A model generated the notes under the pieces. It was not told the origin of the DNA and ran no database searches. It saw nothing but the letters and a program-made list of their open reading frames with translations. This document shows positions 10,925-21,721 of a stretch of DNA of 64,000 nt, piece by piece. Origin of the DNA: Parietichytrium sp. I65-24A (taxonomy: Eukaryota; Sar; Bigyra; Thraustochytrida; Thraustochytriidae); NCBI GenBank assembly GCA_012862575.1, contig BLSF01000036.1, positions 62,001-126,000 on the forward strand, written 5' to 3'. Position 1 is the stretch's first letter, and each line of letters opens with the position of its first letter. Both the position numbers and the translations under genes were made by a program.

Positions 10925-13712
10925 TTTGACGGTTTTGTTGGCGGTTTAGTGTGGCTGCGACTCGAGTTTGCGGTCTGTGCTGTGGGCTGCCAACCTGCAA
11001 CTGACTGCGCTCCTGCGAGTGTCTTGGCTTATTCCCTTTGGGGTCTGTCTGGGTCTCCAACTCTCCTTGCTTGCGATTGCCGGCCTCTCTCCCTTCCCTC
11101 CCCTTGCTACTACAATCCTCTCTCTCTCTGTGTGTCTCTCTCTCTCTCTCTCTCTCTTCTCTCTGTGTGTGTCTATAGACGTCTCCTCGGTCACACACCC
11201 TGCTTGCTAGTGCAATCGACCTCTCTTTTTCCTTTGTTTGCTTTGTTTACTTTTTTTTTTGCTAGACGAGGGTACGGCGCATGTGCATACGCTATGTATA
11301 ATGAGAGAAGGTGGAGGGAGAAAAAGAGAGAAAAAGAGAGATGAGGTAGAAGACGGATATAGGGAGGGAGGGAGGGAGGGAGAGGGAGAGTGGAGTGTTT
11401 TTCGCTGCCGAGATGTTCAATTGATCAAAACTTTTCTTTTGCTCATTCCTTCCTCCCTCTCTCCCTCTCTCCCTCTCTCCCGCCTTCTCCCTCTCCCTCT
11501 CTCCCTTGTAGCAGTTCAGGTGTGTGCTCGTGTCTAGCGGTGTGGTAGGCGGCGGCGGTGGGCACGGGTGAGAGTGGGTGGCCCGGCCGATAGGAAGGAA
11601 AGGAAGGCTATGAGTGGGTCGTGCGCATCCCTTTCCTTCCATGCGCCGAGACTATCTATCTATTCATGTTGATTGTTTAATGAAAAGCTGGGAAGTGATC
11701 AATCTAACTGAATCTAAGAACAGAACAAATCAATCACAGCTCACTCATCCATCTCATCCCGGCACAATGAGGACGATGAGACATGATGAGACTGATTTCA
11801 ATTTCAACTTGATGAGACACATTGTTTTTTACACGCGATAACAACGCCTGAATTCGAAAATTCATGGGCGCAAGTCCTTCCAGGCTCCCAGTTCCAAGTT
11901 TATTTTCGGTTTGATTTAATTCCTCAAAATCAATTGATGAACGACCTTTTCTCGTGCTCCGTTTTCTCTGTGTCGACCGTGGACTGCGATGACTACGCTG
12001 AGACCAGTACTAGTGCACAGCGCAGGTCTCCTGGACTAAGCCCACTTGTTCTCTCTATCTCTCTCTCTCTCTCGCTCTCCCCTCTCTTTTCGCAAGGCAA
12101 CTCTGGGCAAAGAAACAGAAAAGCAAACAAGAAAAGAGAGGAAATGTGGAGGCAATGAGAAACAAAGAGAGAGGGAGAGAGAGAGAGAGAGAGGAGCTGG
12201 TAGTGAGCGAAAGAGTGAGTGAGAGTTGGGAGTCTTGGGAGCGTGTGTGCGTGCGTGCGTAGAATGTGTGCGCAGGTGCTAGCACTCTGGTGCCTGAGAC
12301 GTAGACACTAGGGACACCTGCTGGCGCGTGTGAGGAGAGGGTGTTAGGGTGGTAGAAATCATCTAGTATTGAAGTGTATTGACCGCATGGCAGTTGGCAG
12401 TTGATGGTTCTGAGTAAAGTTCTGCCCACCCACTCGACAAGAACATCATACTACCGCTCAGAGAGGAAGGATGCAATACATAGAAAGAGGTGTTCTTTCG
12501 GTTTTTTCTTCCAAGCTGTCCTGTTATTTGTACAGTTTTAATTCACAATCGACTGTAAAAGCCTGCACGCATAGGTTTTGAAAATTACAATACACACCAT
12601 TAGCAGGCTAGCTAGCACTAGTACTCGCCGCACAAAAGTCAACCATAGGCAACCCGCTGAGTATCGAGTAGCACACCGGTGCGGTTGGCTTAGCAAGTCG
12701 TAGGCTCCTTGACTGATCGATTTAGCCAGGATCGCACTGAAAATCGCGAAACTTACAACTTGCGAAAGGAGTTGAGACTCGTTGCACATAAGTTGAAGGC
12801 ATTGTGACGGTGATCTGTGATCTATGGTCTGTGATCGTTTATGCATACAGTAGGAATGGGAATGAATGTTCGTGGTGGAAGGAGGAGAGGCAATGAATCG
12901 TTCACTGTCAATCGAATTCCACAGACTTTTGTTTCCCCTTAGCGACTGAATGAATGAAGGAATGGGTGAATGAATATCCGATGCATCATGTCATGATTAA
13001 TTTAATTTGCGGGATGAAAGGGCTGCTTGGCTGCGCTCTGCCCGAGTACTTGGTATGTAGGCCAGAACAGACAGACGGACAGACGTGGAGAGCGCGACGT
13101 GTGGAGGGGTCTCCAGAGCTGTTCCTCAAGTCGAATCAGGGCAATCTCAAACGTTGCAATTCAGGAATCAGAACCGGTGTGTCCTTGAGAATGTCCGCTG
13201 ATATCCGGTACTGAGTACTGTGAGTGCAGTGCAAATGAAAAACTAACAAGTCCAAGTGCAAGGATGAGCAAGGAGTGCAACTCGCAAGGAAAAAGCGACG
13301 ACGCAAGTTATTTGAAGCCGAGATCCCAGTCGTGAAGTCACGCTGACAACTGCGCAGAAAGGTGGACAAGAACAAGATCTGACAGACAAAAAGAGATCCG
13401 AGGAAAGTGGCAAAGCCAAAGCCCCACTTGAGAGCTATTTCGAGCGGCCAAAAAAAAAGGTCTTACAAGCAGCTGCACATCTGCGCAGGATCTGGTCGAC
13501 ACAAACCTGCATCGACTCAGTACGGACTGGGAGTATTGGCAGCCGGGCTGGACTGGTAGGGTGCCCCTGTCTTCGATGGGTGGTGCTGTTGGAGGTCTTC
13601 TGCGCGATGTGAGGTGTGCCACAGTGTGCTAGGCGTCAAAAAGCAGATGCAAGTTGATGGAGCCTAGTGCGCAAGAGTGAATGGATGGTCGGTGGAGGCT
13701 TCCATAGCTCCA

Positions 13713-13742
13713 ATCTGCGTCTGCGTCTGCGTCTGCGTCTGT
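13713..13742. repeat. Hexanucleotide (GTCTGC)n array
   Basis: About five near-perfect copies of the unit CTGCGT/GTCTGC lie in tandem. The array is non-coding and slippage-type. Confidence 0.85.
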
Positions 13743-16700
13743 GCATGTTCAATGAAAGAAATGAAAGAAGAGAAGAATCAGAGTGTGTCATTTGCACTTG
13801 GAAGACCGGCTGACGCCGGCTGCACGATTGTGTCCGCCATTGCAAATTTCATCACTTGCATCACTTGCTGCACTCCTGTGCCGATGTACTGTTGTGAGCG
13901 ATCGGGTGGAATGGAGCAAAACTATGCACGACATACGTCAGCCGACAGGTCATTCGACGGGAAGGATCGCAAAAGATCGTTGTTATCTTTCGCTGTCTTG
14001 GCTTCAGCCAAGCGTACAAGTCGTTGTTACCGGTACCGGTACGGAATCCACTCCTACGAGATGCAGTGCGGCCCATCCATTCGTCCAACAGGGAGGATCG
14101 ATGATTCAATGGAGTTGTGGCAAGAATCAACAATCACAATCAACAGTCAAAAACGAGCGGACCACTGAAGACACGCTTGAAAGACTTGTGTGCTGCAAGA
14201 ATTGTGACAAAGAAAGATCTCCACCATTCTCAAGAGAATACTTTCCAAGCGGCTTTTGAAGTTTTCCCTTTTCGAAAGAACAGAATTTACAATGGTGGAA
14301 GAAGACGATGAGAAAAGCTGAGAAAAGGGAAGGAAGCAGGCTTCTACTACTCACAACTCTCACTCTGAAAGGAGAACATGACAAAGGTACTAGCTAGTAG
14401 TACTGGAAAGGGTGTGCAAAGCTATTGAGCAGTGTAGGTACTACACTGTGAGTATTTCGAGTGGGAACAACTTGCCGCAAGAAAAGTCTCTGGTTACGCA
14501 AACCTGCCATTTCAGAGCCAGCTACCTCCACCAATGCTTGATCTGAGTAACGAGAATTCGAAGCTTTAAACATCTCTAAACTATAAATTCTGAATTCTGA
14601 ATACGACGCCACGCCGGAAAAAGAAAGCTTTGTCCCCAAGTGTCTCCCTGGAAACTCACTCGTCCTCCTTGCCCTTCTCGCTCGCTCCAAGCACTTCAAG
14701 CAACAAGCAACAGCCAATCATTGCTCTTTCGTGTGGTACTAGTACTCGTACAGAGCAGACCTGGTGTTCTCCGTCGGTAGGCTCCATTGCTCATCTGACA
14801 GCGCATCACAACTGCACAGCTTTGGTATCAGGACAGTAGAAGTCAAATCAGGCACAAAGCCTCAGTGTGCGATTAAACTACTACAACTCCGTCACACTAT
14901 TAAAAAAATAAATAAAAAGTAAAAACAAAACAAAAACAGAAGATCGACTCACAGTCAATCGACAGCAACCAGCTCCATTGCCCTAGATTTATCCTTATTG
15001 GGGCACAGGCGTTATATAAAGTGCTCCACTCATGTTCCTCATGCCAGCGATCGAGATAGATACGCAAGAATCACTGATCGCAATGTCACGCCTGGCACAT
15101 TCCACATAATGAAACAAGGAAAAAAGAAAGAAAAGAAAGAAAGAAAGAAAAGCATTGCTTGGTCACCAAAATCTTGAGAGAGAAACGAGGACAACCAAGA
15201 AGGCTAGCGCTCTTTCTCGATGTGATGAATGGCCATGGTCTGTGGTCTGGTCTTGGACGTGCGCTGGAGGCACGGGCGTGAAATTGACAGTGAGTCGAGA
15301 ATAAAGAATGAGGAGACACGGCGCGAGATGGCACTGTCATGGTCACAGACTATCGTTCTTTTCGTTCTATTCGTACCTCCAGATTGCTTAAAAGGGAGTT
15401 AGAAGTGCTCTCCCAGTCAATGAAGATGGGCAGACGAAAGAATGCGATTCAAGATTGTTGGAATGATGTCTCTCTTTACACCTCCCACGAGAGGCCAGGC
15501 GCGTTAGATTGATACCACTGAATGCGTCTCTCAGACCAAACCAAATCACCTGTGCCGTAAACCTGCTTTCTCCGCGTTCTCCTCTTTCCGACGACACACT
15601 GCGACACCAAGTCTTCTCGGTAAGTTTATCACTGAAGGACACCAAACTGAGTCGCGCATTCCCTTGCCCACGCGTTTCCACGCTCTCCATTCCATTCCAT
15701 TCCTCTCCATTCTCACAAATTTAGCCCTCTCCAGTAGGACTCAATACCGCAAATATCTAATATGCCGCTTTACTACCAATATCGAATCGAGCAGACCTCA
15801 GTACTATACTTTCGCTTAACCAGCCGCTGGCATACAGACTGTGTGTCACTAGGATTGACGCTATCCCTGTCCCGAGGGACCGCTGGCTCGTGGGAAACCG
15901 TAAGACCCGTCTAGACGTTTTCTCGATCGCTCGAGGAAAGGTGTGCGAGAGGAAACTATAAGGTCGCTAAGACCAGGAAGACGAAGAAATGGGCGAGGGA
16001 AGTGGTTCTGAATTGGGCACGCGTCAGGTGCCGGGAATGGAACGTACTTTCAAAATTCAAATGTCTATGTGAAGGCGAGGTACTTTCTTTCTTCTTCCTT
16101 CCTTACTTGTTTATTTATTTACATATCTCTCCACGCGCAAAGCGTGGGCTGCGGGAGCGAAGCGAGGGAGAGTGGCCGGGAGCAGTGGAAGGAAAGGGAA
16201 ATGTTCCGAGCACAGCGTAAGTGTTCAAGTGAGTGTCGGGGTGTTTAAACTCGCTGAAATCTGGTGCCTTTTGGACCTCAGCATCTGGGCTGCCACCGTT
16301 TGCCCCGGCCCTTGAAAGTATTACTCAGAGGTCAATGAACATTTCACGTTTGCGCGGGATTCCCTGCAAGGGGTGGTGCGTCTACTCGCTTCTCTCTTTG
16401 CTGACGCCACTCCTCTGTTCCAAAAGTGATTCCCAATTCTGAGCGGGTTCCAAATGGGTTCTTTGGCAGATTTCCTAATCGAGTTCTTCAAGAAAAAGAA
16501 GGCTTCTTTGCTTCTTTGTTCGTTTTGCTCACGAACTCAAATGAACTCTGACAAAGGAACAACGAATTGTGTTTGTTAGTCTGAGGAATCGTTCTTTTTG
16601 TTCCCACTTTCTGATAGTACGTGAATACTACAATACCGGTAATGCTTTTGTGCCGGTCCGTTAACTGAACCCTTAGATAGCTAAAACAATAGTATTATAA

Positions 16701-17565
16701 TCGGGAGGGTGACTAAAAATTGTGCCTATACGACTTCTACACCTTTTTTGAATAATCTTCCCCAGTAGCCATAGTACCCACTGCGCCTTAATAAATATTG
16801 TTGCTCGGATTCTGAAGCAATAGCGTTCCGCAGTGGTGCGCTCAGAGCTCATCTGCTTCATCCTACAACAATATCCTAACCAGCCTTAGAGTTTTCGGCC
16901 TTGCATCGCATTTTTTCCCTTCTTTCCGTCCATCTCCGAATTGCCTTGACATTCACAGTCAGTCAACTTGGATGTATTTCCGTCCAGAGAGTCCAGAGGG
17001 AGGATCATCCTCCGACATTGTTCATGACTGTGAAATCAAAACACCATGTACTTTTCAAGAACACGTTTCATATAATTTCCCCCCCAAAGCTCGCAATACC
17101 CGTAGGATCCCGCTAACCTCCTTGCCCCACCCACCACCACCACACACAGCCATTGCTCACTCACACTACTTATCCACTCTTTAGCATCCCACTAAGCGTT
17201 CCCACTGACCAAACCTAGTGTTCCAATCACCTTGAGTACAGGGGTCCTCCAAGTCGTAAAACTCCTTAACCATCCATTAGCATCCCCTATCCCCATTCTA
17301 AGTATCGGGGAGTACCCGGTCGCTAGAGCAGGCTATCCTTCGACTGTAAGTTATATAGGTGGTTAAGCTATAACGTCCTAAGGCTATTGTAAGTGGAGAA
17401 GGAGGCATAGGGGCGTAGTTAGCGTAATTGGTGGGGTTGAGAGAGGTGAGAGAGTGGAGGCAATTGACAGTCAATCGATTGATTGATTGATTGATTCATT
17501 CGCTGTCATTGTTGTCATTGTTCAATCAGTTCACTCACTGTCAATGAAATCGATCGATGGATGAG

Positions 17566-17567
17566 TC

Positions 17568-17600
<33 letters not shown>

Positions 17601-17716
17601 CACGACAACAACAACAACAACGAGAAGGAGAACAAGATCCACGAGTACAGAGTACAGAGGACAGAGGACAGAGGACAGAGGACAGAGGACAGAGGACAGA
17701 GGACAGAGGACAGAGG
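17566..17716. repeat. (CAA)n followed by 7-bp (ACAGAGG)n minisatellite
   Basis: A CAA triplet run with a few CGA/CCA interruptions (about 17567-17620) is followed by an uninterrupted run of about eight or nine copies of ACAGAGG (about 17653-17716). It lies 300-450 bp upstream of the B56-like gene start. A (TTGA)n tract lies just upstream at 17474-17496. Confidence 0.9.
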
Positions 17717-18016
17717 AGCACATAGGAGCGGGCACAAGGTGACACTCGCTCGCAAGCGGTCGTCAGTGTGCACGTTGCTTCCTGCGCCAGTAGGCAGTAG
17801 GCAGTGGGCAGGGAGACGATTTGTGGGAGGGAGGAGGAACGGGTCTCCCTCGCGAAGAGCCTTGCTGGAGAGTCATAGCTTGTGGCGCGGCAGAAGGGAA
17901 GAAAGCTGGTGTTGGTTGCCAAGTCGGTGGTTCGGGCGTTGTGATTGAGCAAAGTGGTTGCTCAAGTGGGCTGCACGCATAATACTGCGTATACGTGCTA
18001 AGAACTGTGGGGGAGA

Positions 18017-19552
18017 ATGGTGTTGACGGTGAGGTATAACAAGCGGCGGATGAGGCGGTCCAGGGCGCGGTCGTCTTCATGGACGGCTGCCCATGCGAGC
18101 TCCGAAGGGGGCGAGGACCTATTGAAGATTCTGGCTATGGCGGCCGAGTCGGAAGCGCTCTTGGGCAAGAAGAGGCAGTTTAAAGGCGGCGCAGGGCCAA
18201 GGGGAAAGAAGAGGTCGCTCTCCAGCCCGCAGTTTACGCAACAAATTGGCGAAGATGCTCATCAACAGCAGCAACAGACTCTCCTGGCGCATCAGCAGCA
18301 GCAACTGCCACACGGGGTTCGTGCGACAATCTCGAAACGGTCGCGTTCGTTCACCGAGGCCAGGGACGGCGGCGATGTAGACATGGTAGCAGATGCGGCG
18401 TATGGGTTCCTCTTTCCAAATGAGGTAGGAGAGCCTGGCTCCATGGGAGAGTCTCGCGGAGGAAGCGTGAAAGCAGTCCTGCACAGGGCACTCTCTGTCA
18501 CTTCTCCACGTCAAAGCTGCCCCATCATGATGGACCTCGACTCCGAGGGCGTTGATTTGTGGTTTGCTTCTAGCTTGCTGCGCCCAGTAGTGGTGTCGCA
18601 AATTGTAGAGTATGCCATGTCGAGCATGGAGGAACACGTCGAGGCTGGCGGGGATCTACAAGAAGGCATCTTTGTGGATATTCCTGAGCTATTGCTGTAT
18701 TCTTCCATGGTACAGCGCTTCCCTGCTGCTCGCGACCTGTTTGCCAATTCTCTACTGATGCTCGTTAGCGACTACGGAGCACTTGGCTGCCAGCGCCAGC
18801 CACGCACTCTTGAATCGGTGTCTGCCAATGCCAAACAAGCTCTGCGACTAAAATTGGTTTTGGAGCTTTTCCAAGACATCTTGCGCGCTAGCCATCGGGC
18901 GCTCGGCCGTCCTCGACAAAACTCTCTCCCTTGCTTTTTGGACAGTACGCATGCCACGGCGCTGATGATTCCAAGCACGAAAGCTATCGTGCACGCCGAC
19001 CCAGAGCTTGGCGACTGTGAAGAGTTCAACGACCGCCAGCAGATGGAGATATTGTTTGCGCTCTTCTTTTCACTTCTGAAGCGAGGCAAGCGACTGACTC
19101 AAGCCGGCGTGAACGTTGACCTGGTTCGTCCTCTGAACAGTTGCTTTGCAAAGCTGTTTAGTTGCGCCTCACACGACATCATCACCGATTCGGTCATGTA
19201 TCGTATGCTTCGTGCATGGCCTGGAATTCAGGACCCAGCCACCCTCTTGTACTTGGAGCTGGCGGACACTTATTTGCATCTCTGCGAGCCTGCGGTGGCA
19301 GCAGCTTCTCCGGTATTCGGGAGACTTCTCCACCGCCTCAACTCCTCGCTATCATCTACCAACAGTCAGTACGTGCGGCGCACTGTGGCGCTTCTGGGTG
19401 CACCACATGTAATCATGAATTTTATTGGCAGAGACGCTGTAGTCTTGAAAACTACATCTTCGGCTCTGTACAACACCTCGCGTGGCCACTGGTGCAGCAT
19501 TGTTCGAGAGAGTGCAGAGGAGGTTTTTGATTCTCTCCTCGACTATGCATAG
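18017..19552 (+). CDS. Divergent PP2A B56 (B')-like regulatory subunit, tentative
   Basis: Predicted 511 aa single-exon protein. The N-terminal 130 residues are basic and low-complexity, with Arg/Ser stretches, two poly-Gln patches (HQQQQQ and HQQQQ) and KKR- and KRSRS-type possible nuclear signals. Residues from about 195 to the end look all-helical. The last 90 residues match the end of the B56 HEAT-like fold in order: LLHRLNSSLSSTNSQYVRRT resembles the LxxCLSSPHFQVAERA helix, SSALYNTSRGHWCSIVRES resembles PALYRNSKxHWNxTVHGL, and DSLLDY follows. B56 subunits direct protein phosphatase 2A to its substrates. The middle is too divergent to align confidently by eye, so it may instead be a distant HEAT-repeat relative. 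The start is the first in-frame ATG of the open frame. It converges on the DRAM-like gene. Confidence 0.5.
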   Translation: MVLTVRYNKRRMRRSRARSSSWTAAHASSEGGEDLLKILAMAAESEALLGKKRQFKGGAGPRGKKRSLSSPQFTQQIGEDAHQQQQQTLLAHQQQQLPHGVRATISKRSRSFTEARDGGDVDMVADAAYGFLFPNEVGEPGSMGESRGGSVKAVLHRALSVTSPRQSCPIMMDLDSEGVDLWFASSLLRPVVVSQIVEYAMSSMEEHVEAGGDLQEGIFVDIPELLLYSSMVQRFPAARDLFANSLLMLVSDYGALGCQRQPRTLESVSANAKQALRLKLVLELFQDILRASHRALGRPRQNSLPCFLDSTHATALMIPSTKAIVHADPELGDCEEFNDRQQMEILFALFFSLLKRGKRLTQAGVNVDLVRPLNSCFAKLFSCASHDIITDSVMYRMLRAWPGIQDPATLLYLELADTYLHLCEPAVAAASPVFGRLLHRLNSSLSSTNSQYVRRTVALLGAPHVIMNFIGRDAVVLKTTSSALYNTSRGHWCSIVRESAEEVFDSLLDYA

Positions 19553-20099
19553 CGGTTCAATCGGCGGTTTGTTGCTTATTACTTTTTTATTTTATTGAGA
19601 GACACCTTTTATCAGTATTATCAGAGTGGAGCGAGTTGGCTCGTTCCGTCGATCAGCAGTCATGGCCCACACATGCTCTGGGATTTGGCGACCAGTCGTG
19701 GGTCAGGCGAGGAATCGAAAACTCACATCACAAGATCGTGACGATTCTAATAGAATGTAGTATTTATCTGCCGCCAAAAGAGGCGGCTCCTTCCTACTCG
19801 CTCTAATTCATTTGAAGAGCGAGTTTTGGAAACGGAAAAAAAGGGTTCGTGCTATTTTTGGTGTCGCACCTGCAACCACATACATACAAATAACAATTAA
19901 AAAAAAGGGTTGGTTGCGGATGCGCAAGTAGATGCGAAAAGCTGAGCATGCATTGATCGATATATCAACAATTATAAATGCAATACAGAAAATAAATATG
20001 AATAAATAGATACTGGATATGGATGTTTTTTTTCTCCCACCCCAGACAAAATCCCGCTTTTGCGAGCCGAGGAAGGTACATGGAAGTGTGGCAATACAC
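19553..20099. other. Convergent 3' spacer
   Basis: This 547 bp, AT-rich spacer includes A and T runs near 19880-20040. I see no coding signal. It probably contains both 3' UTRs. Confidence 0.6.
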
Positions 20100-21618
20100 T
20101 CATTGGGAATTCTTCAAAAGCACTATTTGAATGTTTGCCAGCTGCGCCCGGAATAGATCAGGAACCAGGATAAGAAAAGAGAGCACCGAGAGGGCATCCA
20201 GCCACTCCAAACCAGCCTTGATGCTCTGAATGGTCGGGTTCTTATCGAATGTGAGCCAGCGCGCCTTTCCAACGAATGAGCCAAGCATTGCAAGAGTAGA
20301 CAGAGTGAGGGTTGTCTGGCCACCAAATCGTGTGCTAGCGGAGTGGACAGACTTGAGACTCCACAGGGTTTGCACAAAAAGCGCCATGTAGACATCGGTC
20401 AGAGTAAAGAAAAGTCCTGCGTTACTGAAATGCAGTACTTTATTCTCCGTCTCTGACACCACCATGACTTGGCTCAAGCATAAGCTGCTAATCACCGAAA
20501 TGATCCCCAGCGAATTTGCAAGAGAAGTGCTCTTGAAAGAAGTTCTGTAGACTATCCAGAACATACCGTAGAACAACGTCAAGAACGTCGTCCCGATAAT
20601 TCCTGCCCATCGGCTGATATAGTTTCCTGGGGGCCAGACGAACGTATCGCTTATGAAAGGAAAATGCGTTTTATCCAGAGTGTCGAAGACGGCCGAGGTT
20701 ACCAAGCAGGCAAGCAGAGTTCCGAAGGCGTAACGCAGAGCAATTTCAATAGTTTTGTTGCCGTCCATGCTCCAGGCAATCGTGCGCGTTTCTTCTTCTT
20801 CTTCTTCTTCACCTGACAGAAGCGGTTGCTCGCTGTCAGATGTAGCACCAACTTGAACGAGAGCGACGCTGAACGGCTGACCGACTTGCCTTGTGTAGCT
20901 CTTCGTCCACGTGATGATTGCAAGGACATCACACCATTCCATCAGTGCGAGAGAGGGGATTGACGAGGCCGAGGCAGTCAAGGCTTTGGCCGCTTCGTCG
21001 GAGAAACGAAGCTTGCACAGCACGCTCACCACCACGCAAGTGGCTCGGAGGTACCACAATTTGGACGCGCCGGACTCTCGGCTAAGAATTATAAGCATGT
21101 AAACATCGTACAAGGCAAAAAAGCTCAGAGCGGCAGTATAGTGTACTGTCGTGTTACCCCTGCACTCTGGTGCCGCAGCCGCGCTACACACCGCGCCAAC
21201 AACGGAAAGGCAAAATACCCCCACCATTGCCATGAAGAGCAAACAGGTGTTCCAGGTCCCCCCAGTATTATCTCCCCGACTCTGGTCCTTGGCTTGGTCT
21301 CCAAAAAAGATTATATATTGCACCAAATAGAGGCCAACGCACCCCACCCCGATGGTCCAGCGAGAGATGAAGTTGCCTGGCTCATAGTCCCACGTCGTTG
21401 ATAGCCTACGTTCGTTCCCAACGCATTCAAACAACTTGAGAATCAGATTTGAAAGTCGCCCCAACGAATCCTTATTCTCACAAAACTTACGTTGGCAGAA
21501 ACGCCGGCCCGTCTGCCTGCAGGCAAAATACCGCGTACGCGGCGAGGAAGGCGTGCTCAAACAGTTGCGACAGGCGCAGGGCGAACGTTGCCGCCGACAC
21601 CTCGGCGAGCACCTTCAT
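20100..21618 (-). CDS. Tandem Frag1/DRAM/Sfk1-type membrane protein
   Basis: Two exons: 21618-21491 and 21405-20100, giving 477 aa. The 85 nt intron (21406-21490) has a GTAAGT donor and an AACGTAG acceptor. Splicing creates FLPTLSTTWDYEPGNFISRW at about residues 40-59. A second copy of the same block, HFPFISDTFVWPPGNYISRW, lies at about 290-309. In Frag1/DRAM/Sfk1 proteins this segment follows the first transmembrane helix, and the family has about six helices. Here two such units are fused, each with its own YDVYM- or TDVYM-type later helix, joined by an acidic linker with a Glu run (about 241-249). Relatives act in lysosomal/autophagy membranes or lipid distribution; the role here is unknown. 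I chose the ATG at 21618 (MKVLAEVS) because TM1 starts soon after; the frame is open further upstream. Confidence 0.75.
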
Positions 21619-21709
21619 TACGTCCGTCCTTCTCTTCTCACACTCGTGTGCTACCTTTCTCTCCTCGCTCTCTATGCGCTGCGTTTCACCGTCACCCGAC
21701 CACAACGAG

Positions 21710-21721
21710 GTACTCGAGTAC
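21710..21721. promoter_or_regulatory. GTAC-type palindrome near the DRAM-like gene start
   Basis: The 12 bp sequence GTACTCGAGTAC is a perfect inverted repeat 92 bp upstream of the minus-strand ATG at 21618. The same core recurs upstream of other genes in the window. A protein-binding site is an inference. Confidence 0.35.

Larger units (their letters stand above)
10925..18016. other. 7.1 kb gene desert in a divergent spacer
   Basis: No supported gene in 7.1 kb. Reading frames are short, overlap on both strands and are dominated by simple repeats. Tracts include (CT)n 11116-11160, GGGA/GAGA 11340-11395, CTCC 11445-11510, CT 12048-12075, GA 12164-12194, GTGC 12241-12262, and AAAG 15119-15152. 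About 15730-17440 is rich in TpA and TAG/CTA words. GTAC-centred palindromes occur at 14028-14041 and 14736-14745, and a 7 bp-arm hairpin (AGTGTAG/CTACACT, 3 nt loop) lies at 14431-14447. Distal enhancers, an origin or a non-coding transcript are possible, but nothing shows which. Confidence 0.6.

Noticed and set aside
9611-11344. 577-codon plus-strand open frame, Leu/Ser/Gly-rich
   Set aside because: It is the exact antisense of the Ala/Glu-rich coiled-coil gene; biased GCC/GAG codons remove stops on the other strand. Its tail runs into CT repeats and it shows no family features.
17368-17383. CTATAACGTCCTAAGG resembles a conserved LSU rRNA segment
   Set aside because: Only about 16 bases match, with a gap, and the flanking sequence has no rRNA similarity.
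21436-21560. Unspliced N-terminus of the DRAM-like protein from 21560
   Set aside because: It lacks the first transmembrane helix. The spliced form restores TM1 and the PTLSTTWDYEPGN block.
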